Source: RGIG426 sp045598965
GTDB lineage: Bacteria; Bacillota; Clostridia; Oscillospirales; Acutalibacteraceae
NCBI GenBank assembly: GCA_045598965.1
Contig: JAZRVH010000027.1
Coordinates: 6,361-70,360 of the forward strand
Length of the DNA: 64,000 nucleotides
Direction: 5' to 3'
The translations under genes were made by a program, and so were the position numbers. The stretch's first letter is position 1; every line of letters starts with the position of its first letter. Under the pieces are notes generated by a model. That model worked only from the letters and a program-made list of their open reading frames with translations, searched no databases and was not told where the DNA came from. Shown here one piece after another: positions 9,760 through 18,170 of the stretch.

Positions 9760-9790
9760 TTGACTCTAACGGTACGTCATAGTGTATGAT
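9760..9790 (+). promoter_or_regulatory. MerR-type promoter/operator with 19-base spacer
   Basis: TTGACT at 9760-9765 and TATGAT at 9785-9790 are separated by 19 bases, the overlong spacing that MerR-family activators correct by DNA distortion. The spacer holds an imperfect dyad, ACTCTAACG and CGTCATAGT (7 of 9 positions match as an inverted repeat). The MerR gene follows directly, so autoregulation is likely. Confidence 0.8.
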
Positions 9791-9817
9791 AAAGACAACG
9801 TGAGAGGAGAGTGTCCG

Positions 9818-10561
9818 ATGAAGGAGAATTTGAAAACCGTAAAAGAGGTTAGCGATTTGTGTGGTGTGAGCGTACGCACACTGCATTACTATGATGAAAT
9901 CGGGTTGCTTTCGCCGAGTACTGTGACCGATGCCGGCTATCGGCTTTACGGCGAGGAGCAGTTTCGCCGGCTCGCCCAAATTCTTTTTTATCGGGAATTG
10001 GAGTTTTCTCTTGCGGATATCCGGGAGATGCTCGGCTCCCCGAACTTTGACAGTGATCGAGCACTTTCCCAGCAAATTGAGTTGCTCAAATTAAAAAAGG
10101 AACACATAGAAAAACTGCTTCAAAAAGCCGAAAACATGAAAAAGAAAGGAGGAATTATTGTGGACTTTTCGTCGTTTGACAAAAGTAAGTTAGAAGAATA
10201 CGCTGCTCGTGCCAAGGAAGAGTGGGGACAGACGGATGCTTTCCGGGAATACGAGAAAAAAACGGAAAACCGCACTGAAGCTGAGGAGAAAAAAGCGGGA
10301 GATGGGCTGATGAACTTCTTTGTGGAGTTCGGAAAGATTCGAGAAGCCGGCCCTGACTCCGCCGAAGCACAAGAACTTGTGAAATCGCTACAAAACTACA
10401 TTTCTGAGCACTACTACACCTGCACCAACCCGATATTATTGTCGCTCGGGCAGATGTATGCTGCCGGCGGTGAGTTTACGGAAAACATCGACAAGGCGGG
10501 TGGCGCCGGCACGGCGGAATTTGTCGCCGGAGCTATTAAAATCGCCTGTAAAGCAGAGTGA
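9818..10561 (+). CDS. MerR-family regulator with TipAS-like ligand domain
   Basis: 247 residues. Residues about 5-75 form a MerR winged helix-turn-helix (TVKEVSDLCGVSVRTLHYYD, then DAGYRLYGEEQFRRLAQILFYRELEF). A coiled dimerisation helix follows (residues 85-110). The C-terminal 130 residues are helical and resemble the TipAS antibiotic-recognition domain (GLMNFFVEFGKIREAGPDS). Family members such as TipAL and Mta bind drugs and activate their own and efflux promoters. The start is the ATG after GAGAGGAGAG. No efflux gene lies next to it, so any target besides itself is elsewhere. Confidence 0.85.
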   Translation: MKENLKTVKEVSDLCGVSVRTLHYYDEIGLLSPSTVTDAGYRLYGEEQFRRLAQILFYRELEFSLADIREMLGSPNFDSDRALSQQIELLKLKKEHIEKLLQKAENMKKKGGIIVDFSSFDKSKLEEYAARAKEEWGQTDAFREYEKKTENRTEAEEKKAGDGLMNFFVEFGKIREAGPDSAEAQELVKSLQNYISEHYYTCTNPILLSLGQMYAAGGEFTENIDKAGGAGTAEFVAGAIKIACKAE

Positions 10562-10570
10562 CTTTACAGA

Positions 10571-10602
10571 ACAAAATTCCAAAAAATGGAATTTTGTCGT
10601 TA
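10571..10602 (+). terminator. Terminator after merR
   Basis: Arms ACAAAATTCCA and TGGAATTTTGT around a five-base loop, ten bases after the stop codon. The T-run is weak. Confidence 0.6.
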
Positions 10603-10625
10603 TACAATCGGTCGCAAAAAAGAAT

Positions 10626-10660
10626 ATAAAAAATCCCCGGTCGAGCGACCGGGGATTTTA
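10626..10660 (-). terminator. Terminator of the partner-switching operon
   Basis: Arms AAATCCCCGGTC and GACCGGGGATTT with a four-base loop. On the minus strand it is followed by ATTTTTTATA, consistent with termination of the operon ending at 10696. Confidence 0.85.
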
Positions 10661-10695
10661 CTGTTTAAGGGGTTTTGTTCTACGTTTAAGTTGTC

Positions 10696-10992
10696 TTATT
10701 CAATGGTCAAAATATTCGAGAAGCCGGTGATGTCGAACACATCCATAATGTCGGCACAGACGTTTTTGATTACCATTTTGCCACGGGAATTCATCTCTTT
10801 TTGAGCCGAAAGGATGACACGCAGACCGGCGGAGGAGATGTATTCCAAGTCGTTAAAATCGAGAATGAGGTTGGTGATGCCATCCAGTTTTCCGCCCAAT
10901 TCCGCTTCCAGCGAAGGGGCTGTGTTGGTGTCTAAACGTCCGGCGAGAGCGAGAGTTAAGTTCGAATCGTTTTGGGTTTTGTTAATTTGCAT
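10696..10992 (-). CDS. STAS-domain anti-sigma factor antagonist
   Basis: 98 residues, the size of SpoIIAA/RsbV proteins. The phosphorylation-site motif DLEYISSAGLRV is present, with the serine that HATPase anti-sigma kinases phosphorylate and PP2C phosphatases reset. The start is the ATG after GAAAGGAG; the stop of the upstream STAS-kinase lies within 15 bases. It is the last gene of an operon that also encodes a PP2C/HATPase fusion, so phosphorylation and dephosphorylation by that protein is the obvious inference. No sigma factor gene is near, so the final output is unknown. Confidence 0.9.
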   Translation of the reverse strand: MQINKTQNDSNLTLALAGRLDTNTAPSLEAELGGKLDGITNLILDFNDLEYISSAGLRVILSAQKEMNSRGKMVIKNVCADIMDVFDITGFSNILTIE

Positions 10993-11006
10993 AATGATTG
11001 CTCCTT

Positions 11007-12188
11007 TCAAAATACGAGAGTGTCGACACGGTCGAGCAGCTCTAAAATGTGTGCTTTATAGACTTCAATCTCTTTTTTGCCCTGCTTGTCGTTTAATCCG
11101 TTTCGACGAATAAGACGACGCATCAAGCGTGTATAACCGACGAGCATTGCTTTATCGGCAACGGCGTTGAGTCGCTCTTTGTCATCGGTTTCAAAGTAGA
11201 GAGACAAGGTTTTGTTCCAAATACGCAAGGAGGTTTCACGGGGAAGTCCGAGGAAGTTTTTCACGACCGAGTGATCCACTTCGGAGAAACCGACATACGC
11301 ATTAAACACACTGGCAAGCTCAAAAACGGGATGTCCTTGGCAGAGCGTGTCCATATCAATGAGCAGCACCTCGCCGTTTTGCATCATCACATTTTTTAGG
11401 TGATAATCGCCGTGGAGCATGTGGTGGTCAATTGGAACATCCTCCATCAAATCCACCAGTTTTTCGCCTTTGCCCTCCGGCAGATACGGAACGAGGAAGT
11501 TTGCCCAGTTGATAGCAACGTTACGCATATCCGGCATATCCTCGGGGCGAACGGTTGTGCTGTGGATTTTTTTCATGAGGTCCACATACAGCCCGACGTA
11601 TTTGTCCTCATTTTCCGGCTCGTTTTTCAAAAGTTTCGTAAACGGCTCGGCGTTGAGCAGTTCAAAAACGGAGCCGTACCCCTCACCGACTTTAACGACG
11701 TCGTAGGGGATGGCAGTGGGGATGCCGAGCACAAAGGCACGGCGGGCAAGCTCACGCTCACGGTGAATATCCGGTAACGCATCCGCATTCATATACACCT
11801 TTACAATCGTATCTCGGTCAATGCGGTATACCTTGCCGTTGGCACCTTGACCGATAACCTCGCACCCTTCCACCGACAACTTGCGGTAAGCCTTGGAAAC
11901 GGGAATCATTTCGGAAAAACCGGTCATTTCAAAAATTTCATACACCTCGCTGGAGGCGTTGATAACCGTCAAAGAGGGTTCGTTTTTTCGCAGGCGTAAG
12001 ATGACACGCAATCCGGCACTGGAAATGTACTCCAAATCCTCAACGTCCAGCGTCACAGATTCATACTTGCTTTGTTCACGGATGGTATCAATGTCGTTTT
12101 CCACCTGCGGAGCATTGGTGGAGTCGATACGCCCGTCTACCATTAAGACTAAGGTGTGGTCATCCATTTTTGATTGAATAAGGTTCAT
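11007..12188 (-). CDS. STAS domain fused to aminoglycoside-phosphotransferase-like kinase
   Basis: 393 residues. Residues 1-105 form a STAS domain with the same site as the next gene (DLEYISSAGLRV). Residues about 115-390 form a small-molecule kinase fold of the APH/choline kinase type: a glycine-rich loop (VIGQGANGKVYRI), a lysine (VKVYM), the catalytic loop LHGDYHLKNVM and the metal-binding LLIDMDTL. The family resembles TIGR02172-type phosphotransferases. The start at 12188 follows GGAAGAA and overlaps the upstream stop as ATGA. The fusion suggests that kinase activity is gated by STAS phosphorylation state; the kinase substrate cannot be deduced. Confidence 0.85.
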   Translation of the reverse strand: MNLIQSKMDDHTLVLMVDGRIDSTNAPQVENDIDTIREQSKYESVTLDVEDLEYISSAGLRVILRLRKNEPSLTVINASSEVYEIFEMTGFSEMIPVSKAYRKLSVEGCEVIGQGANGKVYRIDRDTIVKVYMNADALPDIHRERELARRAFVLGIPTAIPYDVVKVGEGYGSVFELLNAEPFTKLLKNEPENEDKYVGLYVDLMKKIHSTTVRPEDMPDMRNVAINWANFLVPYLPEGKGEKLVDLMEDVPIDHHMLHGDYHLKNVMMQNGEVLLIDMDTLCQGHPVFELASVFNAYVGFSEVDHSVVKNFLGLPRETSLRIWNKTLSLYFETDDKERLNAVADKAMLVGYTRLMRRLIRRNGLNDKQGKKEIEVYKAHILELLDRVDTLVF

Positions 12189-12760
12189 TGAATTTCTTCC
12201 TTTCCAAAGGTTTTTTCTATAAGGTCCACATATTCCGCATAGGCGGCGGTATCCCCCAAATCGTCCTTGACGTACTCGGCGATGGTGCGGTAATACCAAG
12301 CGTGCATAGCGGGATCCTTTTGGTTAAGGGTTTGCCACATGGCGTCTCCGTCATGCAAATAGGAGCGGTAGAATGACCGCATATTGGACAACTTGTCGGC
12401 AAGCCATAGAATGCGTACATCACGGTCGGGAGTGAGCATTAGCATGAGAAGCGATTCGTCCTTACGCTCTTTCCACGTTTCGGCGGCGGGGCGAGTGGAC
12501 ATCTTATCCTCGGTTTCGCTTTGTACAAGTGCCGCCACACGTGCCCCGAAACGTCGTTTGATTTCACGGGGGTCCACGTTACAATCCTCAACTGTATCGT
12601 GCAAAACGCCTGCTGCCATCGTCTCTAAATCGGGGGTGATGGTAGCGATAATGGCGGCGACCTCTAACGGGTGGAGGATATACGGCGTCTTTGCCATTTT
12701 TCGCATTTGCCCTTTATGGGCGTCAGTGCCAAAAAGAATGGCTTCTTCTAAAACGTTCAT
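12185..12760 (-). CDS. HD-domain hydrolase, MESH1/RelA-SpoT-hydrolase-like
   Basis: 191 residues. The motifs match the ppGpp-hydrolase type of HD domain: the metal-binding histidine in ILHPLEVA, the HD pair in GVLHDTVEDC and the third metal aspartate in LADKLSNMR. There is no synthetase, TGS or ACT domain, so it resembles a small alarmone hydrolase or another MESH1-like nucleotide phosphohydrolase. It starts two bases after the PP2C-fusion stop and overlaps the STAS-kinase start, hence tight coupling. The link between an alarmone-type hydrolase and a partner-switching circuit is inferred only from the operon. Confidence 0.8.
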   Translation of the reverse strand: MNVLEEAILFGTDAHKGQMRKMAKTPYILHPLEVAAIIATITPDLETMAAGVLHDTVEDCNVDPREIKRRFGARVAALVQSETEDKMSTRPAAETWKERKDESLLMLMLTPDRDVRILWLADKLSNMRSFYRSYLHDGDAMWQTLNQKDPAMHAWYYRTIAEYVKDDLGDTAAYAEYVDLIEKTFGKEEIQ

Positions 12761-12761
12761 A

Positions 12762-15578
12762 TCAGCCCTCCAGGTTTTTGATGATAGTCATGATGTTTTT
12801 GCCGCCCTCATACTTGTATTTCAGTTCGTCCATGGTGTTTTTCACCATATAGATACCAAGTCCGCCGATTTGGCGTTCGTCTGCGGTCAGCGAAACATCC
12901 GGGTCTTCTTTTTGCAACGGGTTGTAGGGAATGCCCTCGTCCTCAAAGCGGATACAGACGGCGTGAGGTGCCAGTTTTTCAACCACTTTCACCGTGACGG
13001 GGCCCTTGCGGTCGGGATATCCGTGGCGGACGATATTGCTGAACAGCTCATCAATCGCCACGTTGATTTGGATGACGGTTTTCATGGGACAGTTGATTTT
13101 CTCCAGTTCTGTTTCCACGAAAGCGGTCACATCGTTGATGTGGGCCAGCTCCGCCTCTTCAAAATGGATAGAGGGGGCTCCGGCAAAGCGGAACGCCACC
13201 ATGGTGATATCGTCAAATTGGGGAGCGTCGCCCACAAAGGCATCCACGTCTGCTTTCACGTAGTCGCAAAGCGATTGCATATCGCTGAAGTCGCAGGTGT
13301 TGAGAGCATTTTGCAGGCGAGTTTCGCCGTACAATTCGTTTTGAGCGTTGGTGGCTTCGGTAACGCCGTCGGTATACAGGAACACCGTGTCGCCCGGATC
13401 TAAGTGGAACTCTTGCGTTTTATAGTTTGTATCCTCCATGCCTGCTAAAATGAAGCCGGCACGGGAACGCAAAAATTCAAATCGTCCGTCATCGTGGCGG
13501 ATGAGAGGCGGGTTGTGACCGGCGTTGGCGAACCGCAAAAGTCCCTCTTCCAAGTCCACGCTGCCCTGCCAGGCGGTGACAAACATACCGGCGTCGTTGC
13601 CCTCACACAAGGCGTTGTTGCCACGGGTAAAGACATCACAAAGCGGCAACTCGGCTTCGGTAAGGGTTTTCAACTCGGTTTTTGCCCGCATCATAAACAT
13701 AGCGGCGGGGATTCCTTTGCCGGACACATCTGCCACCAAGAAGTGGAGCGTGTTTTGGTTGGTCATATAAAAATCATAAAAGTCGCCGCCGACTTCACGG
13801 GCGGGATCCATCAGTGCATAAATCTCGAAATCCTTACGTTTCGGGAAAGCGGGGAACACGTTGGGAAGTGCCGATGCCTGAATGCTTTTGGCGAATTCCA
13901 ATTCTTTGTCGATACGGGCGGACGCCTCGTTGATATAGCGTTTAAGGGTGTCCACCGTCGAGTTAATATCGTCTGACAGCGAGGCGAATTCTTCGTTGGA
14001 GCGAACGTTGACCATTTCGTTCAAATCGCCGTTGGCAATGCGGGCGAGAGAATTGTTTATGGTTTTAATTTGGTTGACGACAACCTGCTTGATGAGCAGG
14101 TAGATAAGGGCAAACAACGCCGCAAACACGAGAATTTCCATATAGGTGTTTACGAAAACGGCGATGTTACGCATTTTGTATGCCTCATCCTTGGGCAAAA
14201 CGGACAACACGTAATATCCCTCAGTGGTTTTGTAGCGGGCAAAACAGGGGGCATTGGCGATGGTTAATTCAAAAGTGGTGTTGGGTTTGCCGAGCCGGAT
14301 GTTTTGGATATCCTTCTCCGCTGTTTTGGCAGAAAGGTTTGCCGGAGTGCTGACAACGGTATGTTTTTCATCCAAAATGAGAATGTAGCCGGTTTCGCCG
14401 ACGTGACGGTTTTTAGTGATGCCCAACACGTTTTCATCAATGTCCTGTTGGAATCGAGAGGCATCGTATCCCACTTGGATAAAGCCGTCATCCGTTTTAA
14501 TGCCGGCGTATTTACGCATAAGCTTTTGGTCACTGGTAATGGGTCGGTACTCTTGCACAAATTCTTTTACGCCGTTTGTGTCATCAAGCAATGTGAGGAA
14601 TTCCGACGATTGTGCACCGGATGCCATATCAAAGCCGATATAGGCTTCAGCGGAACTGTCGACGATGATGCCGTTTTTATCCACGATACTGATATCCGCC
14701 ACGTCGTATTTTTCTACCAAAGCGTCCAGCGATTTTCCGTCAATCTCCGAGAAGATTTTTCGGGTCAAGGTCAGCAGATTTTCGTTGGAGGCGTCGTCGA
14801 TGTCTGCGGTTACGTCGCTCAGGGCGATAGAAAGCAGATTCTCCACCTGGGCATTTGCGATTTTATCCTGTAATTCAAAAATAAAGAGAGAGGTGGCGAT
14901 AAAGGCGATTACCACGGTGGTAAGCATCCGTTTTTGGATGGTTTGGGAAATGCGTATGCCGGATTTTTTCTTGATAAGCGGTTCGCCGGAGAGAAGCGAC
15001 AAGACGATGGCCGCCAACATCACGGCGATGCTGTTTGCCACAATCAACGGGCCGGTGCAAACCTTAACCACTTCCATGGCTTTTTCGGGGGTGTTCATAT
15101 TGGTGAGGAATACCATGGTCAAGTGGAATACTTCCATAACGATGCCGGTGCAAAGGGAAATAAACCAGCCCGGCTTTTTGTTTTCAAACATATATTTCCG
15201 CAAAGCGGCTGCATAGAAACCGGCGAGAATGGTGGAAACACTGCACGCCACACGGGTGAACGAGCCGACACCCCATGCCACGGCAATCCAGCGTTCCACA
15301 CCGCCGATGATACCGGCGATAATGCCGGCGGGGGCACCGAACATTAAGCCGCCGATGAGCACCGCTCCGTCACGGCAGTTGGCAACGGCTCCGTTAAGCG
15401 GGATACCCCACTCTGTTCCGATAATGGCAAATCCGCCGAACACCAAGCCGAAAATAATTTGTTTTACGACATAATTTATGCGATTGAAGGCGGTTCGCTT
15501 GTCCAGAATAAAGAGGAGGATAGCGGCGAAAACCGGCAACAGTGTCGCAACGCCCAGTTTGATATACGCTTCTTGCAT
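12762..15578 (-). CDS. Membrane sensor with HAMP, PP2C (SpoIIE/RsbU) and HATPase domains
   Basis: 938 residues. The N-terminus has about six membrane segments of the 5TM-5TMR_LYT type. An extracellular Cache-like region (residues about 235-455) is closed by another membrane helix (residues 470-490). HAMP follows (NNSLARIANGDLNEM), then the PP2C/SpoIIE phosphatase (residues about 560-785) with GGDFYDF, LVADVSGKGIPAAMF and GHNPP. The C-terminal 140 residues are an RsbW-like HATPase with the N box AIDELFSNIVRHGY and the G2 box GGLGIYMVKN. Phosphatase and anti-sigma-type kinase are thus joined in one receptor. The ATG follows GAAAGGAG. Substrates are probably the two downstream STAS proteins. Confidence 0.88.
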   Translation of the reverse strand: MQEAYIKLGVATLLPVFAAILLFILDKRTAFNRINYVVKQIIFGLVFGGFAIIGTEWGIPLNGAVANCRDGAVLIGGLMFGAPAGIIAGIIGGVERWIAVAWGVGSFTRVACSVSTILAGFYAAALRKYMFENKKPGWFISLCTGIVMEVFHLTMVFLTNMNTPEKAMEVVKVCTGPLIVANSIAVMLAAIVLSLLSGEPLIKKKSGIRISQTIQKRMLTTVVIAFIATSLFIFELQDKIANAQVENLLSIALSDVTADIDDASNENLLTLTRKIFSEIDGKSLDALVEKYDVADISIVDKNGIIVDSSAEAYIGFDMASGAQSSEFLTLLDDTNGVKEFVQEYRPITSDQKLMRKYAGIKTDDGFIQVGYDASRFQQDIDENVLGITKNRHVGETGYILILDEKHTVVSTPANLSAKTAEKDIQNIRLGKPNTTFELTIANAPCFARYKTTEGYYVLSVLPKDEAYKMRNIAVFVNTYMEILVFAALFALIYLLIKQVVVNQIKTINNSLARIANGDLNEMVNVRSNEEFASLSDDINSTVDTLKRYINEASARIDKELEFAKSIQASALPNVFPAFPKRKDFEIYALMDPAREVGGDFYDFYMTNQNTLHFLVADVSGKGIPAAMFMMRAKTELKTLTEAELPLCDVFTRGNNALCEGNDAGMFVTAWQGSVDLEEGLLRFANAGHNPPLIRHDDGRFEFLRSRAGFILAGMEDTNYKTQEFHLDPGDTVFLYTDGVTEATNAQNELYGETRLQNALNTCDFSDMQSLCDYVKADVDAFVGDAPQFDDITMVAFRFAGAPSIHFEEAELAHINDVTAFVETELEKINCPMKTVIQINVAIDELFSNIVRHGYPDRKGPVTVKVVEKLAPHAVCIRFEDEGIPYNPLQKEDPDVSLTADERQIGGLGIYMVKNTMDELKYKYEGGKNIMTIIKNLEG

Positions 15579-15596
15579 AGTGGTTGGCTCCTTTCA

Positions 15597-16154
15597 TTAA
15601 AGCACAGAATCGAGAGAGTGGATGGCGGCATTCACCAGGGCGTCCGGGTCGTTCCCGACCACATCAAGCCCTTCGGCGACAACGGCTTTTGCCTGTTTCA
15701 CGCCAAAGCATTGGGTGGTGAGATCACGGACGTAGTGAAATCCGTATTCGGGGAGAAACGGGCCGCCGGCAGTTGAGACATAATATAGCGTTTGTGCCCG
15801 GCAGAGTCCAAGCGGCAACCCGTTTTCGGTGTATGCGGAGGTGAGACCGATGATGTAGATATGTTCAAAATACAGTTTAAGCAGTGAGGGGAAAGAGAGG
15901 TCCCAAAACGGGGCGGCGATCACAACGGTATCGGCGGCGGCAAACTGCTTGGCGAGATCGAAATAGGGGTCGGAAAAATCGCCCGCCTGCGAAAGGGCGG
16001 TGCGTTTTTCGAGGGTTTCGTTGTCCAGCGGTTGCAAATGCAGTTCGGGCAGGTTTACCGTGGTGACTTCATCCCCCAGTTTTTCAAGCAGAGCGAGGGA
16101 GAGCCGTCTCGTGCGGGAGTTTTCTCGCACACAGCAATTTATGAACAGGGTCAA
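15597..16154 (-). CDS. Flavodoxin-fold NAD(P)H oxidoreductase, azoreductase-like
   Basis: 185 residues with the AzoR/NQO-type fold: an N-terminal strand MTLFINCCVRENSRT for FMN phosphate binding, and the loop IAAPFWDLSFPSLLKLYFEH characteristic of FMN-dependent azoreductases. The start is a TTG at 16154 after AAGGAGGG; no ATG fits. It is the first gene of the operon, 18 bases before the sensor-phosphatase gene. It could report on or respond to quinone/redox stress within that circuit, but the pairing may be incidental. Confidence 0.8.
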   Translation of the reverse strand: MTLFINCCVRENSRTRRLSLALLEKLGDEVTTVNLPELHLQPLDNETLEKRTALSQAGDFSDPYFDLAKQFAAADTVVIAAPFWDLSFPSLLKLYFEHIYIIGLTSAYTENGLPLGLCRAQTLYYVSTAGGPFLPEYGFHYVRDLTTQCFGVKQAKAVVAEGLDVVGNDPDALVNAAIHSLDSVL

Positions 16155-16189
16155 GGGGTGCCCTCCTTATAAAGATTTAATATTTCCTT

Positions 16190-16218
16190 ATTATAACACA
16201 TTTTTTTTGCGTTTACAA
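16190..16218 (-). promoter_or_regulatory. Promoter of the azoreductase/partner-switching operon
   Basis: On the minus strand TTGTAA, a 17-base spacer, then TATAAT, about 30 bases upstream of the TTG start. It abuts the terminator of the gene behind it. Confidence 0.65.
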
Positions 16219-16251
16219 GAAAAAAGAGTGCCGTTGGCACTCTTTTTTTAC
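16219..16251 (-). terminator. Terminator of the GreA-tail repeat gene
   Basis: Arms AAAAAAGAGTGCC and GGCACTCTTTTTT around a three-base loop. It sits ten bases after the stop codon on the minus strand, and the A/T arms give U-runs in either direction. Confidence 0.85.
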
Positions 16252-16260
16252 AAGAACGTA

Positions 16261-17889
16261 TTATGCGACGCCACGTTTTGCGTGAGAGCGACCGGCGAGC
16301 TTTTCCAATTTACGCATAGCACGGGTTTTTACGTGTTTCGCCGATTTGGGAAGCTTGCTCTTAATGCGTTTGGCGGCGGCGTGTTTGGCTTTGCCCGGTT
16401 TTTTCGGGCCGAAGAACAACTCGGTTAGCGAGGTGGAGAACGGCACAATGGCGGAGGAAGAGGGAACAGCGGTCGCCGGCACGCCTTGTGCGACGTCGTT
16501 CGTCATGGATTGTAAGAAGGCATCGGCCTCGGAGGCGGAAAAGGGGATTTCGTCCGCAAAAGCGGCATCGGCATTCGCCACATTGACCGGCATTTGATCG
16601 GAGACAGCGACCGGATCAATGAATTCCAAGGGTTGCTCGTCCGCAAAAGCGGGAGCTTCCTCAAAGCTAATGGGCTGCTCGTCCGCAAAAGCGGGAGCTT
16701 CCTCAAAGCTAATGGGCTGCTCGTCCGCAAAAGCGGGAGCTTCCTCAAAGCTGATGGGTTGCTCATCCGCAAAAGCGGGAGCTTCCTCAAAGCTAATGGG
16801 TTGCTCGTCCGCAAAAGCGGGAGCTTCCTCAAAGCTGATGGGTTGCTCATCCGCAAAAGCGGGAGCTTCCTCAAAGCTGATGGGTTGCTCGTCCGCAAAA
16901 GCGGGAGCTTCCTCAAAGCTAATGGGCTGCTCATCCGCAAAGTCTTGTTCGGCGGTTTGCTCAGCGGCTTGCTCAGCGGCGATGCGGTCACGTTCCGCTT
17001 GCTCGGCGGCAAGCTCCTCCGGCGTATTTTCCTTAAACACCATGACGGGCCCGTCGTCGTTCATCAACGCAGAGGAGACGTGGGCATTTTGGGTTTTCAA
17101 GTGAACGGTCGGGGCGTTGGGTTCGTCCAATCCGGGTTCGGGATTCAGGAAATCCGGGGTGTCATTTTCTTCAGCCTCGGCAAAGGCGGCGATATCCGCC
17201 AAGTGTTTGCGGGCTTCGTCCTCTTCGGCCGCTTCCTCGGCGGCGGCAGCTTTGGACAGTTTTTCACGTTTAATCTTTTTCAACTTGCGGTCGTCGTTGT
17301 CTAACGCAAAGAGAATGCGGTAGGTGGCAGTGTCGTTTAAGCCACGCACAATCGTCAAATCCTCGCCGACACGGTGACCGAGCAGAGAATTGCCCACCAC
17401 CGACTCAACACTCAGGTTACCGCTTTTTTCACGGCGGCTGACATCCGCTTCTGCGGCGGGAACCAATTTCCAGCAGCATTCTTTGCGAGTTTCGAGGTTT
17501 TTTACCGTGACACGGTCGTCTACGGCGAGACCACGGTCCATGCGGTCTTCCTCGGTGGCTTTTTCAGGGTTTCTAATCGGCGTGGCAAAGATGTCGTAGA
17601 AACGCTGGTCGAATTCTTTGCTGTAAACCTTAAAGTCCTCTCGAGCCACAAGGTAGCTGATTTGATAGCGATTCATTTTATCGAGGAGGGTGGGGTAATC
17701 TCGCATCGGAACGAGAACCTCAGGATCCTTGGTTTTTTCTTTTTTGTTAGGACGGAACATGGGGGCACCGATTAAACGAAACACGATTGTCGCACAAGTG
17801 CCGAAGGATTCAAATCCCTCACGGGTTTCGATGAGGATAATCGTTTTCGGGGTTTTATCTGCCCATTCCTTAAACCATCTGTAAGACAT
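16261..17889 (-). CDS. GreA-tail-like protein with seven 14-residue repeats and basic C-terminus
   Basis: 542 residues, cytoplasmic, with no signal or membrane segment. Residues about 1-125 are of unknown fold. Residues about 145-185 match the Gre-factor C-terminal domain (SVESVVGNSLLGHRVGE). A charged Ala/Glu segment follows, then seven copies of ADEQPISFEEAPAF and a partial eighth (residues about 316-420). The last 60 residues are very basic (KPGKAKHAAAKRIKSKLPKS). The start is the ATG at 17889 after GAAGGAG; the earlier in-frame ATG contains that site. Acidic repeats plus a basic tail suggest binding to nucleic acid or RNA polymerase, but that is inference. It is monocistronic, with its own promoter and terminator. 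Confidence 0.6.
   Translation of the reverse strand: MSYRWFKEWADKTPKTIILIETREGFESFGTCATIVFRLIGAPMFRPNKKEKTKDPEVLVPMRDYPTLLDKMNRYQISYLVAREDFKVYSKEFDQRFYDIFATPIRNPEKATEEDRMDRGLAVDDRVTVKNLETRKECCWKLVPAAEADVSRREKSGNLSVESVVGNSLLGHRVGEDLTIVRGLNDTATYRILFALDNDDRKLKKIKREKLSKAAAAEEAAEEDEARKHLADIAAFAEAEENDTPDFLNPEPGLDEPNAPTVHLKTQNAHVSSALMNDDGPVMVFKENTPEELAAEQAERDRIAAEQAAEQTAEQDFADEQPISFEEAPAFADEQPISFEEAPAFADEQPISFEEAPAFADEQPISFEEAPAFADEQPISFEEAPAFADEQPISFEEAPAFADEQPISFEEAPAFADEQPLEFIDPVAVSDQMPVNVANADAAFADEIPFSASEADAFLQSMTNDVAQGVPATAVPSSSAIVPFSTSLTELFFGPKKPGKAKHAAAKRIKSKLPKSAKHVKTRAMRKLEKLAGRSHAKRGVA
16631..16939 (-). repeat. Tandem 42-base coding repeat, seven copies plus partial eighth
   Basis: Seven 42-base units run without spacers from 16631 to 16924, then a truncated unit. 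Units differ only at a few third positions, so they are recent duplications likely to vary in number between strains. Confidence 0.9.
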
Positions 17890-17996
17890 ACGCATTCTCC
17901 TTCGCAAAGGTCCGGCAAGCCGGGAAGTGATACTATGCTTGGAAAGTAGGGCTGAACTTCAAAAGGAATTCAACACAAAAGATAGTATATAGATAG

Positions 17997-18025
17997 AGTA
18001 TACTATAAACCTAAACGAAATGCAA
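17997..18025 (-). promoter_or_regulatory. Promoter of the GreA-tail repeat gene
   Basis: On the minus strand TTGCAT, a 17-base spacer, then TATACT, with a leader of about 100 bases before the start at 17889. Confidence 0.6.
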
Positions 18026-18135
18026 CGACTTTTTTTGAAAAATTTTGAATTTTTTGTGAAAATTTAACAAGAATCGGGGAAAAATCGGTTTTACAAAATA
18101 ATTTTCAAAAAAGAAATCAAAAGCCAAAATTATTG

Positions 18136-18164
18136 TTGACTTTTATGGCGAAATGTTCTATTAT
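18136..18164 (+). promoter_or_regulatory. Promoter of the type IV pilus locus
   Basis: TTGACT at 18136-18141, a 17-base spacer and TATTAT at 18159-18164, in a very AT-rich stretch. No other comparable promoter was seen before the pilus genes. Confidence 0.75.
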
Positions 18165-18170
18165 ATGAAT

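Noticed and set aside
12762..16154. A sigma factor gene associated with the partner-switching operon
   Set aside because: No region 2/4 sigma sequence is found on either strand between 9.7 and 18 kb.
16631..16939. Regular 42-base repeats as a CRISPR array
   Set aside because: There are no spacers; the units are contiguous, in frame and encode ADEQPISFEEAPAF.
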